DNA of 20,411 nt. Origin: CAZCWX01 sp964502465 (GTDB lineage: Bacteria > Desulfobacterota > Binatia > Bin18). Under the pieces are notes generated by a model. It saw only the letters and a program-made list of their open reading frames with translations, did not search any database and was not told where the DNA came from. This document shows positions 7,026 through 13,549 of this stretch, piece by piece. The position numbers were made by a program, and so were the translations under genes. The stretch covers positions 1-20,411 of the forward strand of contig CAZCWX010000615.1 of the NCBI GenBank assembly GCA_964502465.1. Reading direction: 5' to 3'. Position 1 is the stretch's first letter; each line of letters starts with the position of its first letter.

Positions 7026-8416
7026 TGCAGCATGCAACAGTCATCGGTGGCGGTTTAGCCGGGAGCGAGGCGGCGTGGCAGCTCGCGCAGCAAGGAATGG
7101 CAGTTTGTCTTTATGAAATGCGACCGCTGCGTCCGACTGAAGCCCATCAGACAGATGGATTCGCAGAATTGGTCTGTTCGAACTCTCTGCGAAGCGCGGC
7201 ACTGGAAACCGCTGTGGGGCTCCTTAAGGAGGAGCTGCGCCGTCTGGGTTCTCTGATCATGGCTGCTGCTGATTCTGCCCGGGTGCCGGCAGGTCAAGCC
7301 TTAGCAGTGGATCGAGGAGTATTTTCACACTATGTCACCGAGGCCTTGACCTCCCACCCACGCGTCGAGATCCACCGAGAAGAAGTACAAGACCTGCCTG
7401 CTGGGGTTACGATTGTCGCGAGCGGTCCTCTGACTTCTCCTGCCCTGTCTGAGCGGTTGCAGGTCCTCTTCGGCAGCGACTATCTGTACTTTTATGATGC
7501 CATTTCGCCGATTGTGACTGCCGAATCGATTAACACCGCGATCGCTTTTCAGGCTTCTCGCTACGATCACGGCAGCGACTATCTGAATTGCCCGCTCACT
7601 CGGGAGGAGTACTATCGGCTCGTCGATGAAATCCTCACTGCTGAGAAAGTACCGACAAAGGCATTTGAGCGTTGTGTCTACTTCGAAGGCTGTTTGCCAG
7701 TGGAAGAGATGGCTCGTCGCGGCAAGGACACTCTCGCTTTTGGCCCGATGAAACCAGTCGGACTTCTCGATCCGCGCACTGGGAGTCGCCCATACGCTGT
7801 TGTGCAGCTCCGCCAAGATGATCAGGCTGGTACCCTGTGGAGCATGGTCGGATTTCAAACGAAGATGACGTACCCAGAGCAACGGCGGGTGTTCCGTCTG
7901 ATCCCAGGCCTGGAAAAGGCGGAATTCGTCCGCCTCGGTAGCTTGCATCGTAATACTTTTATTGACTCCCCACGTCTGCTCCGCCCGACGCTGCAATTTT
8001 GCCGACGGCACGATTTGTTCTTCGCCGGGCAAATGATCGGGGTAGAAGGGTATGTGGAATCCGCTGCAGCCGGTCTCCTGGCAGGGCTCAACGCAGGCCG
8101 ATTGCTGAAAGGAGACTCGCTCCTGACCGCACCTCTCACGACATCCCTCGGGTCCTTACTTGCGTATGTCACTCATCCTGAGCGTCGCGAGTTCCAACCG
8201 ATGAACACCAATTACGGTCTTTTTCCCTCTTTACCACGTCGTTTACCTGGTCGAGAGAAGAAAGCAGCCTTAGCCGAGCGTGCACTCTCTGATTTAGCAA
8301 CCTGGCAGACAAAGCACGGCCTTATGAGAGTGCAAGCAAATGACCCAGCCATTCGAGCACGAACAGCAGAAGACGCCGCAACCGGCGCTTCCTTCCCCCT
8401 TCCCTACTCTTCGTAA
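7025..8416 (+). CDS. trmFO: folate-dependent tRNA (uracil-54-C5)-methyltransferase TrmFO
   Basis: Makes m5U54 (ribothymidine) in the T-loop of tRNAs, using 5,10-methylenetetrahydrofolate as carbon donor and FAD as reductant. The 463-residue length is usual. The N-terminus holds the FAD-binding GGGLAGSEAAWQLA. The two conserved cysteines are present: Cys51 in ELVCSNSLRS and Cys222 in YFEGCLPVEEMA. The family's PMKPVGL and the closing FAD contact GQMIGVEGYVESAAAGLLAG are intact, followed by NTNYGLFPSLP. It is third in the dprA-topA-trmFO cluster, 99 bp after topA. No Shine-Dalgarno motif precedes the ATG; the leader is occupied by the 9-bp repeat array, so initiation may depend on coupling or local structure. 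The start at 7025 fits the family's N-terminus. Confidence 0.97.
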   Translation: MQHATVIGGGLAGSEAAWQLAQQGMAVCLYEMRPLRPTEAHQTDGFAELVCSNSLRSAALETAVGLLKEELRRLGSLIMAAADSARVPAGQALAVDRGVFSHYVTEALTSHPRVEIHREEVQDLPAGVTIVASGPLTSPALSERLQVLFGSDYLYFYDAISPIVTAESINTAIAFQASRYDHGSDYLNCPLTREEYYRLVDEILTAEKVPTKAFERCVYFEGCLPVEEMARRGKDTLAFGPMKPVGLLDPRTGSRPYAVVQLRQDDQAGTLWSMVGFQTKMTYPEQRRVFRLIPGLEKAEFVRLGSLHRNTFIDSPRLLRPTLQFCRRHDLFFAGQMIGVEGYVESAAAGLLAGLNAGRLLKGDSLLTAPLTTSLGSLLAYVTHPERREFQPMNTNYGLFPSLPRRLPGREKKAALAERALSDLATWQTKHGLMRVQANDPAIRARTAEDAATGASFPLPYSS

Positions 8417-8428
8417 TTCTCGATTGCT

Positions 8429-8839
8429 ATGAAGAAACGGCTTGTGGGGGCACTGTGCGCAAGCATCCTGTGGGCCTGCACTCAACCAGCTTCCGTCCCT
8501 TCGCGTGCACCAGAACCTCCACAGGTGTTTACTGCAGACTGCACTAACTTGCGCATGCAATTCACTCTGCAGCGCAAGCCACGTAGTGCTCCAACGTACG
8601 AAATTTACATTACCGATCAGTCTGGCCAGCCTCTTCCTGAAGGTGCTCGTGTGATTGTGGCATTTACCTCGGTCGGCAAGCACATCAGCACCACCACAGT
8701 TGTTGCTCAACCTCAAGGGGCTGGCCGTTACGGTCCCGCAGGTGGATTCACCTTATCCCCGGGTGCTTGGCAGATCGAGGCAATCGTGCGCCAAGTGAAT
8801 GGCACAGAAACCGTGTGCGTTTTTGCTTTTGGCGTGTGA
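8429..8839 (+). CDS. putative lipoprotein with FixH/YtkA-like beta-sandwich domain
   Basis: A 136-residue exported protein of unknown function. The N-terminus MKKRLVGALCASILWAC is a lipoprotein signal with the modified cysteine at residue 17; Trp at position -2 of the lipobox is unusual. After a Pro/Ser-rich linker, the remaining hundred residues look like one Ig-like beta-sandwich. A segment on inter-residue spacing 'SGQPLPEGARVIVAFTSVGK' is followed by GRYGPAGGFTLSPGAWQIEA. That 'GrY...l..pG.W.lea' pattern resembles YtkA-like and FixH domains, found in copper and cytochrome-oxidase accessory proteins, but no metal-binding motif is obvious. It starts 12 bp after trmFO, so it probably shares that transcript. 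No clear ribosome binding site is visible. Lipoprotein status is fairly sure; the domain assignment is tentative. Confidence 0.75.
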   Translation: MKKRLVGALCASILWACTQPASVPSRAPEPPQVFTADCTNLRMQFTLQRKPRSAPTYEIYITDQSGQPLPEGARVIVAFTSVGKHISTTTVVAQPQGAGRYGPAGGFTLSPGAWQIEAIVRQVNGTETVCVFAFGV

Positions 8840-8924
8840 GGCGTGAGTACGCCTCCGATCCGCGTTCCCCCTCTTTCTACTCTGAACTGAGTAGCGGAGA
8901 CAATCTCTCAGAAAAAGGGGGAAC
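8838..8924 (+). other. structured intergenic region: hairpin followed by possible three-way junction
   Basis: A 6-bp hairpin, GAGGCG/CGCCTC (8838-8843 with 8850-8855), starts inside the stop codon of the lipoprotein gene. It is followed by a 15-bp stem, GTTCCCCCTCTTTCT (8864-8878) with AGAAAAAGGGGGAAC (8910-8924), with one mismatch. Inside the long stem are two smaller hairpins: CTACTC/GAGTAG (8877-8882 with 8889-8894) and GAGA/TCTC (8897-8900 with 8904-8907). The whole could fold as a three-way junction. No T-tract follows, so a standard intrinsic terminator is unlikely. It may be a transcript 3' end, a processing site or a DNA-level element. Confidence 0.6.
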
Positions 8925-8942
8925 AATTATTGCCCCGAACGG

Positions 8943-8971
8943 TTGACACCTGCCGCAACTGCGAGTATGCC
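8943..8971 (+). promoter_or_regulatory. candidate sigma70-type promoter for the amidohydrolase gene
   Basis: A perfect -35 hexamer TTGACA (8943-8948) is followed after 17 bp by TATGCC (8966-8971), a poor -10 with three of six consensus bases. It lies 45 bp upstream of the start codon and after the structured element, where a new transcription unit would be expected. The weak -10 keeps confidence low. Confidence 0.35.
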
Positions 8972-9015
8972 GGAGCTGGGAAACGCTCAAACTAATCCCA
9001 CTCAAGGAGGGAGTT

Positions 9016-10758
9016 ATGCCACAGTTCGATACCATCATTAAAAACGGCACGATCGTCGATGGGACGCGAGTGCCACGTTATAAAGCCGACCTGGGCATTA
9101 AGAACGGCAAGGTCGCCAAGATCGGCCGCTTAAACCCAAGTGACGCGACCAAGGTAGTTGATGCCAGCGGGCTCATCGTCGCCCCTGGGTTTATTGATCT
9201 CCACACCCACTACGATGCCCAGCTCCACTGGGATCCGTATTGCTCGATTGGCAGTTGGCACGGCGTGACCTCGGTCACCATCGGCAACTGCGGGTTTGGT
9301 TTCGCCCCGCTGCATGCCCGGGATGTGGATCGGGCCATGTTGGCCTTGTCCCGCACCGAAGCGATTCCGCTGGAGCCGATGCGGGTGTCGATGAAGGTCG
9401 ACTGGGAAACCTTCCCGCAATACATGGAGCGGCTGTCGCGCATGCCGTTAGGGATCAATATCTCCCACCTCTTTCCGATTGCGCCGGCGGTGGCCTATGT
9501 GATGGGCGGCTTTGATGATGCCAAGAAGCGCTTCCCCAATGAGAAAGAGATGGCCACCATTGTTGGCTCTTTCAAGGAAGCCATGGATGCCGGCGCGGCG
9601 GGGTGGTCGGCCCAGCGGCTGGTGCCGGAGAGCCGGGTGTCAGTGCAACGGGACTACGATGGTACGCCGATGATCACCGACATTCTGCCTGATGAGTTCT
9701 ATCTCGCCATGGCCAAGGCGATGGCGGAGAAGGGTGATGGCATCATCCAGTTTACCCAGTCTGGGGCCAGTGAAACCTCGTTCGGCATCGAAGACGATTT
9801 CCGGTTTCTGGAAAAGCTGGCCGTGACGAGTGGGCAGCCGTTGTTGTACAACGCGATTCTGATCAGCGATAAGCATCCGGAATCGCACAAGGCCCAGTTG
9901 AAGTGGGTCGAGGCGGCCAATGCCCGCGGTGCGCGGGTGTTCGGGCAGGCCGTGACGGCGCGGGCGCCGGTGCGGATGACCCTGGAGGACTGGAACCTGT
10001 TCGACAGCGTCCCGGCGTGGAAGGAGGCTACACTCGGCACTACCGAAGAACGCAAAGCCAAACTGTCGCGGCCCGAGCTGCGCCAGTCCATGCGCGCCGA
10101 CTACGATGCGGGGGGCATGGAGACCCTCAACATCGTCTTCGGGGAATTTGACAAGTTCATCGCCCGCAAAGTACACAACCGCGACCTCAAACTGAAGTAT
10201 GAGGGTATGTCGGTCCAGCAGATTGCCGAGAAGGAAAACAAGCACGTCATCGACGCCATGCTGGACCTGTCCGTGGCCGACGATCTACGGACGGAGTGGG
10301 CCGGCCCGGTGGCGAACGCCAATATCCAGGGCTATAAGGAACTGATGAGTTCGCCCTATACCATGCCAGGCGTATCAGATGGTGGGGCGCACGTGAAGTT
10401 TATCACCCCGGCCATCTATCCGACCGAAGTGCTCTCGTGGCTGGTGCGCGAGACCGGCGTGCTGACCTTAGAAGAGGCCCATTTCCGCCTGAGCGGCTTG
10501 ATGGCGTGGGCAGCGGGATTCAAGGATCGTGGGACCCTGCGTGAAGGGCTGGCCGCAGACATCGTGATCTACGATCCTAACACCGTCCAATCCCGGCCGA
10601 GCGAGGTCGCCTACGACCTGCCAGCCAATGAGTGGCGGCGTGTCCAGAAGGCCGATGGGTACAAGTACATTATGGTCAATGGTGATGTGACCTTCCAGGA
10701 TGGGAACTGTACAGGTGCTACCCCAGGTGCGTTGCTCCGCAATGGTGCGGCCAGGTAA
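9016..10758 (+). CDS. N-acyl-D-amino-acid deacylase family amidohydrolase
   Basis: A 580-residue amidohydrolase of the D-aminoacylase group (COG3653, Amidohydro_3). Such enzymes hydrolyse N-acyl-D-amino acids or related amides with a metal in a TIM barrel. The metal site HTHYDAQ carries His63 and His65. Cys92 in IGNCGFGFAPLH matches the metal-binding cysteine of D-aminoacylases. The catalytic-type SDGGAH gives Asp455 and His459. The C-terminal small beta domain ends GTLREGLAADIVIYDPNTVQ. It is closer to the divergent branch with 'HTHYDAQ..WDP' and 'GNCGF' than to classical D-aminoacylases, and the central histidines of the classical enzyme are not evident to me, so the substrate is open. A perfect AAGGAGG (9004-9010) sits 5 nt before ATG. 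Third codon positions are visibly richer in G and C than in flanking genes. Confidence 0.9.
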   Translation: MPQFDTIIKNGTIVDGTRVPRYKADLGIKNGKVAKIGRLNPSDATKVVDASGLIVAPGFIDLHTHYDAQLHWDPYCSIGSWHGVTSVTIGNCGFGFAPLHARDVDRAMLALSRTEAIPLEPMRVSMKVDWETFPQYMERLSRMPLGINISHLFPIAPAVAYVMGGFDDAKKRFPNEKEMATIVGSFKEAMDAGAAGWSAQRLVPESRVSVQRDYDGTPMITDILPDEFYLAMAKAMAEKGDGIIQFTQSGASETSFGIEDDFRFLEKLAVTSGQPLLYNAILISDKHPESHKAQLKWVEAANARGARVFGQAVTARAPVRMTLEDWNLFDSVPAWKEATLGTTEERKAKLSRPELRQSMRADYDAGGMETLNIVFGEFDKFIARKVHNRDLKLKYEGMSVQQIAEKENKHVIDAMLDLSVADDLRTEWAGPVANANIQGYKELMSSPYTMPGVSDGGAHVKFITPAIYPTEVLSWLVRETGVLTLEEAHFRLSGLMAWAAGFKDRGTLREGLAADIVIYDPNTVQSRPSEVAYDLPANEWRRVQKADGYKYIMVNGDVTFQDGNCTGATPGALLRNGAAR

Positions 10759-10794
10759 TCAGGGCGCTTGTAACTGTTTGCCACGGAGAGAGAA

Positions 10795-10857
10795 GAGAAC
10801 AGGGGAGTCGATAGTGACTCCTCCGTTCTCCCTGTTCCGCGCTTCCCTATTTTTTTT
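10795..10857 (+). terminator. probable intrinsic terminator after the amidohydrolase gene
   Basis: An outer stem forms between GAACAGGGGAG (10797-10807) and CTCCCTGTTC (10828-10837), with one bulged base. An alternative inner hairpin pairs GGAGTC with GACTCC (about 10804-10809 with 10816-10821). A run of eight T (10850-10857) follows, although 12 bp beyond the stem rather than immediately after it. It lies about 40 bp after the amidohydrolase stop codon, the right place to end that transcript. Confidence 0.5.
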
Positions 10858-10966
10858 GGTTTTTGAAAGAATTATGTTGCCGAACTGACTCCACTTGTAG
10901 TCCAAGGGTATTCAGCTCTTGAATCAACCGCTTGACAATCTTCGCTAGGATTACCAACATTTTCAC
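10847..10966 (-). CDS. possible very small ORF, 39 residues, amphipathic helix (uncertain)
   Basis: On the minus strand a GTG at 10966-10964 opens a frame that ends with TAG at 10849-10847. The product would be 39 residues, mostly one predicted amphipathic or coiled-coil helix (VKMLVILAKIVKRLIQEL followed by a polar tail ending in KNQKK). GAGGAG lies 12 nt before the GTG, a rather long spacing. The frame stays open upstream of the GTG through LLEEITNIV, so it could also be the tail of a lost larger gene. It overlaps both the terminator-like structure and the 13-bp inverted repeat. No family recognised; it may not be expressed. Confidence 0.25.
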   Translation of the reverse strand: MKMLVILAKIVKRLIQELNTLGLQVESVRQHNSFKNQKK

Positions 10967-10979
10967 AATGTTGGTAATC
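10949..10979. repeat. perfect 13-bp inverted repeat with 5-bp spacer
   Basis: GATTACCAACATT (10949-10961) is mirrored exactly by AATGTTGGTAATC (10967-10979) around the spacer TTCAC. Neither strand has a T-tract after it, so it is not an ordinary intrinsic terminator. A TTGACA at 10932-10937 lies just to its left, and the repeat would cover the -10 region and start site of a promoter placed there, which is a classic operator position. It also covers the possible GTG start of the small minus-strand ORF. Confidence 0.85.
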
Positions 10980-10995
10980 TCCTCTAATAAGAAAT

Positions 10996-11109
10996 ATGAG
11001 TTTATTTCATCTTTATTTCCTCTTCTCTGAAGAGAAAAAGATCGCTACACTGATACCTGCTCACGACAGCAACGTCGTCAGCACTCCCCAATGCGGCGTT
11101 GCCTCTTAG
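10996..11109 (+). CDS. possible small ORF or leader peptide, 37 residues, ending on a terminator
   Basis: An ATG at 10996 opens a 37-residue frame that ends with TAG at 11107-11109, within the first bases of a perfect intrinsic terminator. The product starts MSLFHLYFLFSEEKK, with four Phe and four Leu within the first twelve residues, and ends in CGVAS. No strong ribosome binding site precedes it. It sits downstream of a possible TTGACA promoter and a perfect inverted repeat, and upstream of an acyl-CoA dehydrogenase gene. It could be a leader peptide, a free-standing small protein or chance. The composition differs from the flanking genes in being more AT-rich at its 5' end. No family recognised. 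Confidence 0.25.
   Translation: MSLFHLYFLFSEEKKIATLIPAHDSNVVSTPQCGVAS
11069..11102 (+). other. RNA hairpin just upstream of the terminator
   Basis: GCAACGTCG (11069-11077) can pair with CGGCGTTGC (11094-11102) over nine positions including one G-U pair, leaving a 16-nt loop. It ends 5 nt before the terminator stem. Together with a 6-bp hairpin CTCTTC/GAAGAG at 11020-11034, it gives the leader three consecutive stem-loops. Confidence 0.55.
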
Positions 11110-11148
11110 CCCCCAAGGCTTCCCCTCCTTTGCCTTGGGGGCTTTTTT
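11108..11148 (+). terminator. strong intrinsic terminator upstream of the acyl-CoA dehydrogenase gene
   Basis: AGCCCCCAAGGC (11108-11119) pairs perfectly over 12 bp with GCCTTGGGGGCT (11132-11143), with a 12-nt pyrimidine-rich loop and six T at 11143-11148. The T-tract is on the plus strand only, so it stops rightward transcription about 80 bp before the acyl-CoA dehydrogenase start codon. That makes it either the end of an upstream small transcript or an attenuator. Confidence 0.9.
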
Positions 11149-11227
11149 GTTTTCTCCTTGAGCCTTTGCCTTTCCCTCCCATCCCTTGCTAAAGTCCCAG
11201 AAGCCTAATTGTACAAAGGGGGTATTC

Positions 11228-12394
11228 ATGGATTTTGAATTGCTTGAAGAACACCGTATGCTCCAGGACACCGTGCGTCGGTTTGTCCGCCAAGAGTTAC
11301 TCCCTCTTGAGCCCACCGTACTGCAGCGTGACACACAAGGTATCACTGGTGAAGAGTTGATCCCCCCCGAGGCCGAAGAACGTCTACTGGCGAAAGCCAG
11401 GGACGCCGGGTTATGGGGTTTAGATGTTCCAGAAGAATTTGGTGGTCTGAATCTTGGCGCCTTGCCAAAATGTCTGGCAAACGAAGAATTGCATTACACT
11501 ATTACTCCGTTCATTTTTCCACCTGACGCTCCAAATCTTCATATGCTGATGCAGACCTGCACTCCTGAACAGCGTGAAAAATATCTTCTACCATACGCAC
11601 AAGGAGAGAAACGCTCTGCCATCGCCATTTCAGAACCCGGCGCAGGATCTGACCCAGCAAACATGCAAACGACAGCGGTGAAAAAAGGGGATCACTGGGT
11701 TATTAATGGCCGCAAGATCTGGATTTCTCGGGCTCATATTGCCGATTTCATTATCGTCATGGCGGTCACCGACAAAGAGAAGCGTGCGCGTGGTGGAATG
11801 ACGGCTTTCCTCGTCGATAAAGGAACACCTGGTCTCGTTCTGCAACGGCAGATTCCAGTTATCGGTGGTCACGCCCCCTGGGAATTAATCTTCGAAGACC
11901 TGACGCTTTCCGACTCGCAGGTCCTGGGCCAGGAGGGACAAGGTTTTGCGCCTATGCAATTACGCCTCACCGTCCGCCGGTTAGAGATCGGCAGTTGGTG
12001 TGTGGGACTGGCACAGCGATGTTTGAATATGATGGTAGACTATGCGAAGCAACGTGTGACATTTGGTCAGCGTCTCGCGGAGCGCCAGGCAATCCAATGG
12101 TTTATCGCCGACTCGGCAACCGATATTCATGCTGCGCGGTTGATGACTCATCACGGTGCCTGGAAATTTGATCAGGGTCAGGATGTCCGCCAAGAGGCGT
12201 CGATGTTGAAGGTGTTTGCGACCGAAATGGCCACACGCGCTGCTGATCGGGCGATGCAGACGCACGGCGGCATGGGAATGTCTAAAGAGTTACCCTTGGA
12301 ATTCATCTATCGGCGGCTGCGTCCGATGCGGATTTTTGAAGGGCCAACTGAGGTACATCGCTGGGTCATCGCCCGTACCTTGTTAAAAGAGTAG
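11228..12394 (+). CDS. acyl-CoA dehydrogenase family protein
   Basis: FAD-dependent oxidation of an acyl-CoA thioester to the 2-enoyl-CoA, passing electrons to ETF. The product has 388 residues, normal for the family. The N-terminal helical domain starts MDFELLEEHRMLQDTVRRF. The middle beta domain has the FAD/substrate signature ISEPGAGSDPANMQTTA, then WVINGRKIWISRAHIADF. The C-terminal helical domain has RVTFGQRLAERQAIQW and QTHGGMGMSKELPLE. The catalytic base is Glu371 in IFEGPTEVHR, at the medium-chain position. The chosen ATG has AAAGGGGG 5 nt upstream; a TTG at 11186 would add 14 residues and has no such site. The natural acyl chain cannot be told. It stands alone, with a strong terminator just upstream that may regulate it. 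Confidence 0.93.
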   Translation: MDFELLEEHRMLQDTVRRFVRQELLPLEPTVLQRDTQGITGEELIPPEAEERLLAKARDAGLWGLDVPEEFGGLNLGALPKCLANEELHYTITPFIFPPDAPNLHMLMQTCTPEQREKYLLPYAQGEKRSAIAISEPGAGSDPANMQTTAVKKGDHWVINGRKIWISRAHIADFIIVMAVTDKEKRARGGMTAFLVDKGTPGLVLQRQIPVIGGHAPWELIFEDLTLSDSQVLGQEGQGFAPMQLRLTVRRLEIGSWCVGLAQRCLNMMVDYAKQRVTFGQRLAERQAIQWFIADSATDIHAARLMTHHGAWKFDQGQDVRQEASMLKVFATEMATRAADRAMQTHGGMGMSKELPLEFIYRRLRPMRIFEGPTEVHRWVIARTLLKE

Positions 12395-12555
12395 CCGGAG
12401 AGCAACGTACTATGTAGAGTAGACCGTCTGACCAACTCAGTGAGCAAGAAAAATGCGTCGGGAGCACCACCTGGCCAGACAGCACAATCAAGTAGCATCT
12501 GGAATAAGCAGACTCCTGCAAGGGGCTGGGGTCTGAATATTTGGTGCGAAACGCT

Positions 12556-12576
12556 AGAGTCTGTTTAACCGACTCT
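12556..12576. terminator. weak hairpin between convergent genes
   Basis: AGAGTC (12556-12561) and GACTCT (12571-12576) form a 6-bp stem with a 9-nt loop, followed on the plus strand by GTTTATAAT. It lies between the acyl-CoA dehydrogenase stop and the stop of the convergent small gene, so it may serve as a weak terminator for rightward transcription. Confidence 0.35.
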
Positions 12577-12578
12577 GT

Positions 12579-12794
12579 TTATAATCGGGCTTCTTCGAGA
12601 CCAAGCACCTCAACCTCATCAGGAAAAACCGGGACAGTGGCCCCGCTATCCCATGCGACGAGCACCAATTGCCTCCCCAGATTTTCCATGTCGTAACAGA
12701 CAGTTCCCTGGGCATTTCTGGGCAAATCGCCTTTCACCGTGCGGATTAACCGCGTTGTCCGGCAACGCATTCCAGCTCGGGTCCGATCGATCAT
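12579..12794 (-). CDS. small conserved hypothetical protein (SH3-like beta fold suspected)
   Basis: A 71-residue soluble protein. A basic N-terminus is followed by RLIRTVKGDLPRNAQGTV, ENLGRQLVLVAWDSG and PVFPDEVEVLG. This alternating beta-strand pattern, with 'G.lp.ga.Gtv' and 'r.lvlV.Wd.g...pvfp.ei', recalls small one-domain hypothetical proteins of about 70 residues with an SH3-like barrel. I know no assigned function for them. The ATG at 12794 is supported by AGGAG 5 nt upstream. It converges with the acyl-CoA dehydrogenase gene and diverges from the lipoprotein gene at 13079 across an AT-rich 284-bp region. No signal peptide or membrane segment is visible. Confidence 0.75.
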   Translation of the reverse strand: MIDRTRAGMRCRTTRLIRTVKGDLPRNAQGTVCYDMENLGRQLVLVAWDSGATVPVFPDEVEVLGLEEARL

Positions 12795-13078
12795 AAAGGC
12801 TCCTTTCTCTCTTATTTATAAATCTGGCAATTTCCGTACCATTTTTTCCATTCCTGCTGAAATAAAAACACTAGACAAATTAAATATTTAGAAAACGTCA
12901 CGCAGAAGCCGTCCCATACTGTCATTAATTTGACTTGAGAAAAGGCACAAATCACCACACCTATCGAATAAAAACTACGCACCACCTCACCGGGTTGCAG
13001 TGGAAAAACAAGCAGTTTATGGTGAATGGCTGTTTGCCATCCAAGATTCACTGCTAGTGTAGAGAGGTACCAAGAGCA
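12795..13078. other. AT-rich divergent intergenic region
   Basis: This 284-bp stretch between two divergent small genes is clearly richer in A and T than the rest of the window, especially from 12820 to 12990. It must hold promoters for both directions, but I cannot place one with confidence: TTGACT at 12929-12934 has no good -10 partner. I see no repeat or further gene in it. Confidence 0.5.
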
Positions 13079-13549
13079 ATGAATACTGCCGTTCGCTGGT
13101 TGCTTGTCGCAGGAGTCAGTGTGATGAGTGGCTGCTCTCGCCTCTATCCGCCTGTGGCACATGTCGAATTGCTCGCGCCGATTTATCCGGACGCACGCCC
13201 GCAAAATTGCAAACTCGTGGTGTTCAGTGTTCCTCCTGCACAACCTTTCGATGCGTTTGCTCAAGTGGTATCGTACGCAGGCTCTGCTGAGATGGCAGAG
13301 AAGATGCAAGTTCTCATCAAGAGTAAGGCCTGCGAAATTGGGGCTGACGCGATCATCCTTTTTCCTATGCAAGAAGGGACACACTTCAATACTGACAATA
13401 CATATCCAGACTGGGTGCTGGAGCGCGGATTTGGTCAAGGAGGACGCTTTCCTCATTGGGTTGATAAGCGGTACTCCGTTTCCCAACGCGCATTCGCCCT
13501 GGTTTTTAAGCGAGAGCCAGCCATTGGGCAGAAGAAACCCGGATCGTAA
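13079..13549 (+). CDS. putative lipoprotein of unknown function
   Basis: A 156-residue protein whose first 19 residues are a lipoprotein signal: positive Arg6, hydrophobic WLLVAGVSV, lipobox MSGC with Cys19. The mature part begins SRLYPP and carries a compact alpha/beta region, FAQVVSYAGSAEMAEKMQVL followed by KACEIGADAIIL. That last pattern, a helix with cysteine followed by 'GADAII', resembles small lipoproteins of the RcsF/YbjQ-like type in which a surface protein has the motif 'A..lGAdaii'; I cannot name a family. It is likely anchored in the periplasm or outer membrane. The last 97 bp overlap the 3' end of the convergent LolB-like gene. The start has only a modest purine-rich stretch upstream (AGAGG at 13061-13065). 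Confidence 0.8.
   Translation: MNTAVRWLLVAGVSVMSGCSRLYPPVAHVELLAPIYPDARPQNCKLVVFSVPPAQPFDAFAQVVSYAGSAEMAEKMQVLIKSKACEIGADAIILFPMQEGTHFNTDNTYPDWVLERGFGQGGRFPHWVDKRYSVSQRAFALVFKREPAIGQKKPGS

Noticed and set aside
7325..8032. 235-codon open frame antisense to trmFO
   Set aside because: Fully inside trmFO, with no family features in its translation; a by-product of trmFO codon use.
9640..10245. 201-codon open frame antisense to the amidohydrolase gene
   Set aside because: Long antisense frames are expected in GC3-rich genes; the sense product has all family motifs and the antisense one has none.
12812..13486. 224-codon minus-strand frame spanning an intergenic region and a lipoprotein gene
   Set aside because: It crosses an AT-rich region and overlaps a lipoprotein with a clear signal peptide; its translation has irregular composition and no domain.
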